From Verrucomicrobiia bacterium (GTDB taxonomy: Bacteria > Verrucomicrobiota > Verrucomicrobiia > Limisphaerales > JADLHS01): 47,412 nt of DNA. A program made the position numbers and the translations under genes. Position 1 is the first letter of the stretch. Each line of letters opens with the position of its first letter. The notes under the pieces are model-generated. The model was given only the letters and a program-made list of their open reading frames with translations. It had not been told where the DNA came from and did no database searches. Where the stretch lies: the NCBI GenBank assembly GCA_011525685.1, contig WYBW01000031.1, positions 1 through 47,412 on the forward strand. Reading direction: 5' to 3'. This document shows positions 30,059 through 38,549 of this stretch, one piece after another.

Positions 30059-31648
30059 ATGGATTGTGTCGTAGGTTCCGGCCCGGCCGGCGTGGCGTGC
30101 GCGACAGCTTTGCTGCAACGCGGCCGGGAAGTCCACATGCTCGACGCGGGACTGCGACTTGAGCCCGAGCGGGAGCAGATCGTGGCACGGCTCGCTCAGT
30201 CGCCACCGGAAAAATGGAGCGCCGAAGACCGCAACTGGCTCACCAGCGGGATGAGCCCGACCGCGCGCGGAATTCCTGAGAAGCTTCTGTTCGGCTCGGA
30301 CCATCCATACCGCCCTGCCGCAAACGCACCGAACATTTCCTTGGACCGGGTGGGATTGCGTCCCTCCTTTGCCCTGGGCGGGTTGAGCACGGTTTGGGGC
30401 GCGGCCATGCTGCCATATCCCGCGCGCGACTTGGTGGACTGGCCCGTCAACCCGGACGAACTTGCGCCGCACTACAAGGCCGTTCTGGAACTGACAGGAC
30501 TTTCCGCTGAACTGGACGATCTCACCGAACTGTTCCCCTTGTTCACCGAGTCTCCGGGGCGACTGGAGATGAGCCGCCAGGCGCAGGCTCTTCATCGCAG
30601 CTTGGATCGCAACCGCGACAGACTCCGGCAAGAGGGCATCTGGTTTGGGCGAGCGCGCGTCGCCGTGCGAGCCAACGACGGCTCGCAATCCGGCGGCTGT
30701 GTTTATTGCGGCATGTGCATGTATGGTTGCCCTTACGGTTACATTTACAACTCCGCCGCAACGGTCAAGCGGATGACGGCTTCGGCCAGGTTCCGTTACC
30801 AACCCGACGCCGTGGTTGCGTCGGTGCGCGAGACGGACAAAGAGGCGGTCGTTGGCGGCGCTCATCGTTTGACTGGCGAGCGATTTGAAATCCGCGCGCA
30901 ACGGGTGTTTCTGGCCGCAGGCGCTATCCCAACGAGCGGCATTTTGCTCCGTTCGCTCCTAGCTTACGATCAGACCCTGCGAATGAAGGACAGCCAGTAT
31001 TTCCTGCTGCCGGTGATGTTGACCCGGCGCGTTGGGAAGGTCCGCGAAGAGCGGTTGCACTCGTTGAGCCAGATGTTTCTGGAGTTGATTGATCCGCGCA
31101 TCAGCCCGCACACGGTTCACCTGCAGGTGTATTCGTTCAACGATCTGATTGGGAAAGCGATCCGGAAGTCGTTTGGCGCGCTGGCCGGTCCGCTGGGTTT
31201 TCTGGCGCGTGGACTGGAAAACCGCCTGCTCCTGATCCAGGGTTTTGTTCACTCGGCTCATTCCAGCGAAATCGCCGTCACGTTGCGACGCGGCGTTACT
31301 GAAGGTCGTGAACAACTCCAGTTGGAGGCGGTGATAAACCCCGGCGCCAGAATCGTCGTGCATCAGGTCGTTCGCAAGCTGGCAAGGAATTCATTCCGGC
31401 TCGGCATCGTGCCCTTGCCGATGCTGCTGCAAATCGCCGAGCCGGGGCGAAGCTTCCATGCGGGCGGCGCTTTTCCCATGCGGCAGAGGCCGTCGGGCTT
31501 CGAGACGGACCGGTTGGGACGACCGGCGGGGTGGCAACGCGTTCACGCGGTGGACGCCACAGTCTTTCCAAGCATCCCGGCCACCACCATCACCTTCACC
31601 ATCATGGCCAATGCGCATCGCATCGCCAGCGAGGCAGCCACGGCTTGA
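30059..31648 (+). CDS. GMC-type FAD oxidoreductase with ferredoxin-like Cys motif
   Basis: 529 residues. The N-terminal FAD-binding motif is VVGSGPAGVACATALLQRGREVHMLDAG (Rossmann glycines near residues 5-10). FALGGLSTVWGAAMLPY corresponds to the substrate/FAD loop, and the C-terminal HAVDATVFPSIPATTITFTIMANAHRIA is the typical GMC_oxred_C end. Unusually, C214, C217, C220 and C224-Pro follow the CxxCxxCxxxCP spacing of a [4Fe-4S] ferredoxin site. The true start is the ATG at 30059, which places the FAD motif at the N-terminus. Its neighbours are an epimerase and a methyltransferase on the same strand, so it may oxidise a sugar or lipid intermediate. Substrate unknown. Confidence 0.78.
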   Translation: MDCVVGSGPAGVACATALLQRGREVHMLDAGLRLEPEREQIVARLAQSPPEKWSAEDRNWLTSGMSPTARGIPEKLLFGSDHPYRPAANAPNISLDRVGLRPSFALGGLSTVWGAAMLPYPARDLVDWPVNPDELAPHYKAVLELTGLSAELDDLTELFPLFTESPGRLEMSRQAQALHRSLDRNRDRLRQEGIWFGRARVAVRANDGSQSGGCVYCGMCMYGCPYGYIYNSAATVKRMTASARFRYQPDAVVASVRETDKEAVVGGAHRLTGERFEIRAQRVFLAAGAIPTSGILLRSLLAYDQTLRMKDSQYFLLPVMLTRRVGKVREERLHSLSQMFLELIDPRISPHTVHLQVYSFNDLIGKAIRKSFGALAGPLGFLARGLENRLLLIQGFVHSAHSSEIAVTLRRGVTEGREQLQLEAVINPGARIVVHQVVRKLARNSFRLGIVPLPMLLQIAEPGRSFHAGGAFPMRQRPSGFETDRLGRPAGWQRVHAVDATVFPSIPATTITFTIMANAHRIASEAATA

Positions 31649-31651
31649 GCG

Positions 31652-32581
31652 ATGACCGCCTCGAACGACAACCGCACCGCCACCGGGATTCCACGCCGTT
31701 GTCTGCTCACGGGCGGCACGGGTTACGTGGGCAGCCGGATCCGGCAACAGTTGCAGTCGCAGGGCTGGCAAGTGACGGAACTGAGCCGGAAGCCGGCGTC
31801 GGCCGCGGGCGCGATCCACCATAATCTCGGCGACGCCATCGCGCCTGAGAAACTGTCCGGCCATGTCGCGCTGGTTCACTGCGCTTACGACTTCCGGCCC
31901 ATTTCGTGGAAGGAGATTTCCGCGATCAATGTGCGCGGGTCGGAACTGCTGCTCCGGGCAGCCCGTCAAGCAGGCGTGCGGCAACTCGTTTTCATTTCCT
32001 CCATCAGCGCCTACGAGGGCTGCCGTTCCTTGTATGGGCAGGCGAAGCTCGAAATTGAGCGGGTCACACAATCCTTGGGTGGTTGGAGTCTGCGACCGGG
32101 TTTGGTATTCGGCGCCGCCGCCGGCGGCATGTTCGGCAGACTGGTCGAGCAGGTTCGGCAATCGAAGTTCATCGCTCTTCCGGGCCGGGGGCGACAGCGC
32201 CAGTATCTGGTGCATGAAGCGGACCTGTGCAGCGCCGTTTCCCGTTGTCTGCGACCGGACCTCGAGCCTTGGCAGGAGCCCGTGACTCTCGCGCGGGAGC
32301 GGGCCTGGACGCTGCGGGAGCTTTTGCTGGAAATCGCTCGCGGACTTGAGCGACGGATTGTTTTTGTGCCCGTGCCGTGGCAGTTGGTTTGGGCCGGTTT
32401 ACGATTGGGCGAGAAACTGCGGTTGCCTTTGAAATTCCGCAGCGACAGCCTGGTAAGCCTGGTCCATCAAAACCCCAAACCGGAGTTCAACTCATTGAAA
32501 GCGCTCGGCGTGAACTGCCGGCCATTCGAGTTCCGTGGGTTGTCGGTGGCGAATACGCCAACCAAGGCCAAAGATTCGTAA
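31652..32581 (+). CDS. NAD-dependent epimerase/dehydratase (extended SDR)
   Basis: 309 residues. Nucleotide-binding motif LLTGGTGYVGSRI near 18-30, HCAYDF at the beta-4 strand, FISSISAYEG with the active-site Ser, and the catalytic Tyr-Lys as YGQAK near 131-135. The C-terminal half (LHEADLC..V..CL, then WTLRELLLEIARGL) follows the nucleoside-diphosphate-sugar epimerase type. It starts three bases after the GMC oxidoreductase stop and is followed 31 bases later by the methyltransferase, so the three form a likely operon for modifying a sugar or polyprenyl-linked compound. Confidence 0.82.
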   Translation: MTASNDNRTATGIPRRCLLTGGTGYVGSRIRQQLQSQGWQVTELSRKPASAAGAIHHNLGDAIAPEKLSGHVALVHCAYDFRPISWKEISAINVRGSELLLRAARQAGVRQLVFISSISAYEGCRSLYGQAKLEIERVTQSLGGWSLRPGLVFGAAAGGMFGRLVEQVRQSKFIALPGRGRQRQYLVHEADLCSAVSRCLRPDLEPWQEPVTLARERAWTLRELLLEIARGLERRIVFVPVPWQLVWAGLRLGEKLRLPLKFRSDSLVSLVHQNPKPEFNSLKALGVNCRPFEFRGLSVANTPTKAKDS

Positions 32582-32612
32582 GCGCCGGCGGGGGAGCTTT
32601 TATTGCCCGATT

Positions 32613-33380
32613 ATGCTTAAAAGTCTGAGAGAGCGGTCACTCGAAAACCTGCCGGTTGGCTCGCGCGAGTTCTTTGCGGCTCAGAAACGCCTCATCCTCC
32701 GGCGACCGCTGCTCAAATGGTGCTACGACGGGTGGTACGCGCATTTGATCGAGGATGCGCGTTCCGTGCCGGGTCAGGGCGCACTCTTGGAACTGGGCAG
32801 CGGCGGGAGTTATCTCAAAGACCTCGAACCCGCAGTGATCACCTCGGACGTGGTGGCGGGAGTCGCCGACCGGGTCGTGGACGGACGCGCCCTGCCTTTC
32901 CCGGACGCATCGCTCAAAGCGATCCTGCTGACCCATGTGTTTCACCACATCCCGGACGTCACGGCGTTTTTTCGCGAGGCCCAGCGCGTCCTCGTGCCGG
33001 GCGGGGTGATTTCCATGATTGAAGTCGCGCACACGCCCTTGGCGCGGTTCTTCTTTCGGAATTTTCATCACGAACCTTACCGGGATGAACTCGAGGAGTG
33101 GTCGTTCCTTCAGCAGCATTCGATGATGGACTCGAACCAGGCGCTTTCATGGATGGTGTTCGTCCGCGACCGGGATAAATTCCGGAAACTGTTCCCGGAC
33201 CTGGAGGTGGAGGTTTTTTCGTTTCTGCCCTGGCTCACTTATTTGTTCAGCGGCGGAGTCACCGGCAGGTGTCTCGTGCCGGACTTTCTTGCACCGCTCA
33301 TGATCGGCCTGGAAAAACTGCTCAAGCCGTTGTCGCCGGTCTTCGCCCTTCACTGGCACATCCGCGTTCGCAAGAGATAG
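32613..33380 (+). CDS. Class I SAM-dependent methyltransferase
   Basis: 255 residues. Motif I is LLELGSGGSYLKDLEP near 55-70, followed by an acidic strand end (ITSDVV), the post-I region DGRALPFPDASLKAILLTHVFHHIPD near 91-112, and motif IV/V-like AQRVLVPGGVISMIEVAH. The ATG at 32613 gives a sensible N-terminus; an open frame upstream overlaps the epimerase. The C-terminal half is hydrophobic (WLTYLFSGGV..DFLAPLMIGLEKLLKPLSPVFAL), suggesting association with a lipid or membrane substrate. It may methylate a glycolipid made by the neighbouring enzymes. Confidence 0.8.
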   Translation: MLKSLRERSLENLPVGSREFFAAQKRLILRRPLLKWCYDGWYAHLIEDARSVPGQGALLELGSGGSYLKDLEPAVITSDVVAGVADRVVDGRALPFPDASLKAILLTHVFHHIPDVTAFFREAQRVLVPGGVISMIEVAHTPLARFFFRNFHHEPYRDELEEWSFLQQHSMMDSNQALSWMVFVRDRDKFRKLFPDLEVEVFSFLPWLTYLFSGGVTGRCLVPDFLAPLMIGLEKLLKPLSPVFALHWHIRVRKR

Positions 33381-33404
33381 CGGGCGGCGCAAGGCGACGA
33401 GTTT

Positions 33405-34376
33405 TCAACCCGCTGCAGGCGGTTCCGCAGAATGGCGCGCACCCACATTCCCGCCGACTCTTTTGTCCACCAACTTTTCCAATTCGAGCAACCGGAGGTT
33501 GACGCTGTTGAGCAACAGACCCAGACCAACGCTGAGGAAAGACAGAATCATGAGCGCGGCGGCCAGAATGGCGCTGGGCACGGCATGAACATAGCGTTCC
33601 AAGGCATACTCATAAACCGGCCGGGCGCCCGCCACCAACGCCAACAGGAACAGGCCGATGCCGCACAGGCCGAAAAACGTCAGCGGCTTGTAGGATTTGA
33701 GCATGAGAAACAGCTTCAACAGCACGGCGAATCCATCCGCGAACGTCCGCAGTTTGGAAAAGCTCCCCTCGGGTCGCGCTCGATACGGCGCCGGGACTTC
33801 CTTGATCACCAGACCGCGATAGAGCGCCTGGAGGGTCATCTCGGTTTCCACATCGAAGCCGTGCGCGGTGATGGGGATGCGGGCCGCGGCCTCCCGGGTG
33901 AAGGCGCGATAGCCGGAGAAGATGTCAGAGATGTTCGAGCCGAACATCCAGTTGATGATCCCGCAGACCAGCCGGTTGCCGGTGACGTGAAACTTGCGGA
34001 AAGATTTTTCTCCGTAAGTCACCAACCGGCTGGCCACCATCATGTCCGCGTCCCCGTTGAGGATGGGCCGCAGCAACAACTCCACCGCCTCCGCCTCGTA
34101 AGTGTCGTCGCCGTCCACCATCACCAGGATGTCCGCGTCCACCTGCTCGAACAGCGTGGCGACGACGAAGCCCTTGCCCTGTCGCTTTTCGCGTCGCACC
34201 ACCGCGCCGGCGTTCCGCGCGATTTCCGCCGTGGCATCGGTGCAGTTGTTGTCATAGACATAGATCGTCGCCTGCGGCAGGACCCGGCGAAAATCGGCGA
34301 TGACCTTGCCGATGGTCTTTTCCTCCTGATAGCAGGGGATGACGACGGCGATGCTGGGGTTCGGATTCATCATCAC
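33405..34376 (-). CDS. GT2 glycosyltransferase with C-terminal membrane domain
   Basis: 323 residues. The GT-A core motifs are VVIPCYQEEKTIGKVI near 10-25, VYDNNCTDATAEIA, MVDGDDTYE (metal/donor site near 88-96), SDIFSGYRAFTREA and EVPAPYRARPEGSFSKL. Two or three transmembrane helices follow from about residue 215 (FFGLCGIGLFLLALVAGA; ILAAALMILSFLSVGLGLLL). This is the DPM1/GtrB-like arrangement for making a polyprenyl-phosphate sugar donor. Its start overlaps the stop of the upstream GT39-like gene by four bases, so the pair is translationally coupled: this enzyme loads the lipid and the other may use it. Confidence 0.87.
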   Translation of the reverse strand: MMMNPNPSIAVVIPCYQEEKTIGKVIADFRRVLPQATIYVYDNNCTDATAEIARNAGAVVRREKRQGKGFVVATLFEQVDADILVMVDGDDTYEAEAVELLLRPILNGDADMMVASRLVTYGEKSFRKFHVTGNRLVCGIINWMFGSNISDIFSGYRAFTREAAARIPITAHGFDVETEMTLQALYRGLVIKEVPAPYRARPEGSFSKLRTFADGFAVLLKLFLMLKSYKPLTFFGLCGIGLFLLALVAGARPVYEYALERYVHAVPSAILAAALMILSFLSVGLGLLLNSVNLRLLELEKLVDKRVGGNVGARHSAEPPAAG

Positions 34377-36295
34377 TTCGGTTCGATCGTTTCAATTCCG
34401 GACGGCGACACGGGTTGGCTTTGGCCGGTGGGCAGCAATTCAACCAGTCGCCACTCAAAGGGACGGCGGCCCGCGCGCAGTCTCAATTCAAAGGTCTGGA
34501 GTTGACGGCCGTTCACACGCCGCAGCCATTGATCCCACGGCTCGCGCAGTTTTTCTACGCTGACAAACACATACCGCAGGCCGCGTTGGCGAATGGATTC
34601 CGCCGATTCACCGTTGAGCACGTGCAGAATACGACGCGACCCAAAGGGCCGCCAGAGGGAAGTCTCGGGATCGTCAAAGGTGACAATGCCAAGCGGTGAG
34701 GCATCCGGTGGGAATTGCTTTCGAGCTGGCCCAAAGGCATCCGCGCGCTGGCCGTACACTCCATAAACCGCCAGAATCCGCTTGCCCAAATGACTCTGCT
34801 CCAACCGGGCTTGATACCGGTGGAGCGCCCATTCCGCCGGCCAAAGCGGCCGCGCTTGGGAAAGAAGCAGCAATCCCGCCGCAAGGGCAAAGACTCCGAA
34901 CGACCAGCATCGCCACCAACATCTCCGGACGATTTCCGCGTGACCGGCCCCTTGGAGCAGTCCCATCAGTAGCAAGGCGTAATAGGGGGCGCAATACCGT
35001 GTCACGCCGGAGAGACCCAAATTGGAGAGCGTCACCAGCAAGCTGACCCATGCGCTGAGGCACACCAACCGGGCGACCCGGTCGGTCGCGGAATTACGGG
35101 CCACAGGTCCACGACGATATCGCCGCCAAAGCACGCTTCCCAAGCTCGCTGCGAGCAAAGTGCTGACACCGAATCCCAGACCTGCGCTTTCCTCCGTTTG
35201 CATTTCGCCCAACCGCCAGGCAGCCGGGGTGGCCTCGAAGTGCTTCCGGAGCAATTCGCCCAGCGAATCGGGCATGATCTTCGCCGCAAAAGCGTTCCAC
35301 TTCGCAGCCAGGGGAAACACCGGCGGCGCGAAACTCTCCAGGCCGATCATGATCCCGTTGTTGAGCAAGTAGAGCCAGGCAGGACCACCACCGATGCTGA
35401 CCGGCTCGGCCGCGCGCCCCGTCCAATCCCCGCAGTGGCGAAGATTCAAAGCGGCGGTGGGCAGGAATGAAGCCCCGATGGCCGGAAGCAACAATGCCGC
35501 CAGCACCAGCGGTCGGGCAAACCACACTCGCCAGACCGAAACGAAAGCGATCATCCACGGCAACAGCAACGGCAGGTTGGTCGCCTTGGCGCTGGTTGCG
35601 AGGGCGGCGGCCAGGATGGAAAGGCAGACATCGGAGATTCGCCGGGAACTCCGCGCTTTCAACACGAAGCGCACGGCAGCCAGCACAAACACGGCGCCGA
35701 ACAGGTCGTTGCCGATGCTTCCGGCTTGAAGCAGGAAGCAATAGCCCGTCGGCAGCACCCACATCCAATGCCAGGCCGCGCGCGGTTTGACTCCCACGGA
35801 TTTGAACACACTGAACACCAGCCCCGGCAGCAGACTGAAGGAGACAAGGTTGATCAGGAACAACAGGCGATCCGTGCTGGTCAGCGCCAGCAGCGGCGCC
35901 GAAACCCATTCCATGCCGCTCGTGCGAACATTGAGGCGATGGAATTCCGTGTGAATCCAGTGCCATTGCCCTTCAGCCAGCCAGTGCAGGACGCGCGGAA
36001 CGCGGTACGCCAGGCCATCGTAATTGCTCGGCGCATGCAGCGCACCGCCCACGAACGCCAGGGCAGCCAGGACCAGAAAGGCCAAAGGAAACGGACGCCG
36101 GAAGCGTCGGCGCAGCTTGCGCCCGTTCCAAGGCGGAAGGAGGCGACGGCCTGTTTTCCGGGAATAAACATAGGCCGCACCGATTCCGATGAGCGAAGTT
36201 ATGGCATAACCGGCCGGAGTCAGCGCGCTACAAGCGGACAGCACCCAGCCCGCACAATTCAGGAACGCGCAAAGAAGAATCCAATGCGCCGCCAT
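34373..36295 (-). CDS. GT39-like polytopic membrane glycosyltransferase (GT-C fold)
   Basis: 640 residues with about eleven hydrophobic helices. After two N-terminal helices the first outer loop contains HAPSNYDGLAYRVPRVLHWLAEGQ near 88-111, in which the Asp and the YR/HW pattern recall the catalytic loop of GT-C enzymes of the PMT/ArnT group. A soluble C-terminal part (about 490-640) is less conserved. The coupled GT2 gene downstream can provide the lipid-linked sugar, so transfer of a sugar to a surface glycan or protein on the outer side of the inner membrane is likely. Acceptor unknown. Confidence 0.68.
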   Translation of the reverse strand: MAAHWILLCAFLNCAGWVLSACSALTPAGYAITSLIGIGAAYVYSRKTGRRLLPPWNGRKLRRRFRRPFPLAFLVLAALAFVGGALHAPSNYDGLAYRVPRVLHWLAEGQWHWIHTEFHRLNVRTSGMEWVSAPLLALTSTDRLLFLINLVSFSLLPGLVFSVFKSVGVKPRAAWHWMWVLPTGYCFLLQAGSIGNDLFGAVFVLAAVRFVLKARSSRRISDVCLSILAAALATSAKATNLPLLLPWMIAFVSVWRVWFARPLVLAALLLPAIGASFLPTAALNLRHCGDWTGRAAEPVSIGGGPAWLYLLNNGIMIGLESFAPPVFPLAAKWNAFAAKIMPDSLGELLRKHFEATPAAWRLGEMQTEESAGLGFGVSTLLAASLGSVLWRRYRRGPVARNSATDRVARLVCLSAWVSLLVTLSNLGLSGVTRYCAPYYALLLMGLLQGAGHAEIVRRCWWRCWSFGVFALAAGLLLLSQARPLWPAEWALHRYQARLEQSHLGKRILAVYGVYGQRADAFGPARKQFPPDASPLGIVTFDDPETSLWRPFGSRRILHVLNGESAESIRQRGLRYVFVSVEKLREPWDQWLRRVNGRQLQTFELRLRAGRRPFEWRLVELLPTGQSQPVSPSGIETIEPK

Positions 36296-36470
36296 GATCA
36301 GTCGTTGACCATGCTGGCGCTGAAGAAAGTGGTCAGGCTGCTGCGGTGTGATGTCGCCATGCCGTCATTCGACATGGTTTGAGCAGGGAACTCAATCGGA
36401 AATCGCCACACGGCGCGGGCAGCAACCGCGTGGGTAGAGGCCCGGCAGGGAATGGTCGCGACCTGCGGGA

Positions 36471-36857
36471 TTAAGGGGCGGGAATGGTCGCCCCCGGACC
36501 GTATTCTCGGAGTTTGACCCCGGCGGGCAGGGTGGCCGTCGGTGGCGTCCCGACTGGATTGGGTTCGTAAGTTTCCTGGAGCACCTGCGTCAGCCGCCCT
36601 CCCCGGAGATACTCGCTCAAGTCGCTGACATCCATCACCGGTGCTCCCTCCGGCAGCCGCCTTTCCAGCGCCAGTTGCTCCTTGGCGGAATCAATGTCCC
36701 GAAGGTTGCGCTTGATCACATTAAGGCGCGAGGTATCGCGAGCGAGCATGAAATTGGTGACAGCGATCACGGCGAGCAGGCCGATGATCGTCACGACGAT
36801 CATGATTTCAACCAGGGTGAAGGCGCTGCGGACAGACGGGCGGTTACTTGTTTTCAC
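36471..36857 (-). CDS. Type II secretion/type IV pilin-like pseudopilin
   Basis: 128 residues from a GTG start at 36857, which is preceded by AGGAG at ten bases; the frame is open further upstream but has no better start. The class III prepilin signal is seen: a basic leader of 12 residues, then SAFTLVEIMIVVTIIGLLAVIAV with Glu at +5 after the processing site. The globular part is short (TSRLNVIKRNLRDIDSAKEQL, then a Pro/Thr-rich tail), as in the small Verrucomicrobial pseudopilins. The processing and secretion machinery are not in the window. It lies between the beta-CASP gene and the GT39-like gene on the same strand. Confidence 0.8.
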   Translation of the reverse strand: MKTSNRPSVRSAFTLVEIMIVVTIIGLLAVIAVTNFMLARDTSRLNVIKRNLRDIDSAKEQLALERRLPEGAPVMDVSDLSEYLRGGRLTQVLQETYEPNPVGTPPTATLPAGVKLREYGPGATIPAP

Positions 36858-36976
36858 GACATTACATCTCCTGCCGCCGCCGTTGCAGCTTCCATGCCGC
36901 CGGTGTGACGCAATGTTTGCCGCATCCGGATTGGATGGGGTGCCAAGCGGGTGAGATCGGCGAACCGGGATCTGGC

Positions 36977-38371
36977 TTAAATCGAGACAGTCTCCTTGTA
37001 TTGCGGCACCACCACCTGGGCGCGGGGTTTCATCTCCCGCAACGTCTCCGCGAAGGCGAGGCATTGTGATTCCTCGCCGTGGATGACGCTGATGATCTTG
37101 AGGTCGCCGGTGAGCGATTCGATGTAACGGCGCAACTCCGTCCGGTCCGCGTGGCCGGAATAGGCGTCAATCGAAGCCACCCGCGCCCGGACCACGTGCG
37201 GTTCGCCGAAGATGTTGACCGGACTGCGGCCGGCCAGGATTTGCGCCCCCAAGGTGTGCTCGGCGCAATAGCCGATGAAGAGCACGAGATTGCGGGCGTC
37301 ACCGATGTGGTTCTTGAGATGATGACGGATGCGGCCGGCTTCGGCCATGCCCGAGGCGCTGATGATGATGGCCGGTTCCTTCAGATCGTTGAGCTTCATC
37401 GAGTGGGCGATTTCCCGGATGTAAGTGAGGTTCTCCATCCCGAACGGATTCGCCTTTTCACGCAGGAAGCGATAGATGTCGTCGTTGAAACACTCCGGGT
37501 GCAGGCGGTACACCTCCGTTGCGTTCACGCTCAAAGGGCTGTCCACGTAGATCGGCACGCGCGGCAACCGGCCTGCGTCGGTCAACTGATGCAGCGTGTA
37601 AACCATCTGTTGCGTGCGGCCGACCGAAAACGCGGGAACGATGACCTTTCCTCCCTGTTTGAGGGTATCGCACACCAGCCGGCAGGCTTCGGCCTCCGCG
37701 TTGACCCGGGGCGAATGGTCCCGCCCGCCGTAGGTCGCTTCGACTTGCAGATAATCCACGCCCGAGACGGGCTGCGGGTCGCGCAGGATGTCGTCGTCCC
37801 CGCGGCCGATGTCGCCGCTGAACAAATAGCGAAATTTCCGCCCGGCTTCGCGGATGTCCAACACCACTTGCGCCGCGCCCAGAATGTGTCCCGCGTCGCG
37901 GAACGTCACCATCACGCCGTCCAGCACCGGGAACGGGCGGTCATAATTCAGGGTCACAAACTGACGCAGCGCCTGCTCCGCCTCGGCCGCCGTGTACAGC
38001 GGTTCGACCGGCGGCAACCCCTGCTTGGCCCGCTTCTTCGAGACGAACTCGGCGTCGTCCTTCTGAATCCCCGCCGAGTCCTCAAGCATGATGCCGGCGA
38101 GATCGCGGGTGGCAAACGTGCAGAAGATGTTACCCTCGAATCCCTGACGGCAGAGATTTGGCAGGTTGCCACAGTGATCAATGTGCGCGTGACTCAACAC
38201 CACGGCATCCACTTGCCGAGGATCAAACGGGAAATTTCGGTTGCGCTCGATGGACTCTCCGCGGCGACCCTGAAACATGCCGCACTCGAGCAGCAGCCGT
38301 TGACCGTTGATCTCCAGCAGATACATCGAGCCCGTGGTGGTGCGGGTGGCGCCGAGGAAATGAACAAGCAT
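36977..38371 (-). CDS. Metallo-beta-lactamase/beta-CASP family RNA-processing-type hydrolase
   Basis: 464 residues. MBL motifs: VLSHAHIDHCGNLP (HxHxDH) near 58-71, a later Asp in LFSGDIGRGDDD near 188-199 and the terminal His in DAYSGHADRTELRRY near 404-418. The beta-CASP insert carries VIVPAFSVGRTQQMVY and the later IIISASGMAEAGRIRHHL. This is the arrangement of the YSH1/CPSF73-like bacterial subgroup, which are mostly ribonucleases acting in the cytoplasm. No RNase J C-terminal domain is present. It is divergent from the Dus gene with 178 bases between the starts. Confidence 0.9.
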   Translation of the reverse strand: MLVHFLGATRTTTGSMYLLEINGQRLLLECGMFQGRRGESIERNRNFPFDPRQVDAVVLSHAHIDHCGNLPNLCRQGFEGNIFCTFATRDLAGIMLEDSAGIQKDDAEFVSKKRAKQGLPPVEPLYTAAEAEQALRQFVTLNYDRPFPVLDGVMVTFRDAGHILGAAQVVLDIREAGRKFRYLFSGDIGRGDDDILRDPQPVSGVDYLQVEATYGGRDHSPRVNAEAEACRLVCDTLKQGGKVIVPAFSVGRTQQMVYTLHQLTDAGRLPRVPIYVDSPLSVNATEVYRLHPECFNDDIYRFLREKANPFGMENLTYIREIAHSMKLNDLKEPAIIISASGMAEAGRIRHHLKNHIGDARNLVLFIGYCAEHTLGAQILAGRSPVNIFGEPHVVRARVASIDAYSGHADRTELRRYIESLTGDLKIISVIHGEESQCLAFAETLREMKPRAQVVVPQYKETVSI

Positions 38372-38549
38372 GGCGGAAAGGATGCGGGCGGGCAGCGTGA
38401 TGTCGAGCGCGATTCAACTTGCGGTCCAGAGCGCGTTCCGCGCGGCGTCGCAGGCGTCGCAGCAATGGTCACAAGTTCACCAAACAGGAACACTTTTTCG
38501 AACCGCACTTTTGCGTGTCCGAAGCCCGCGAACCGGCTACAGTCACCGG

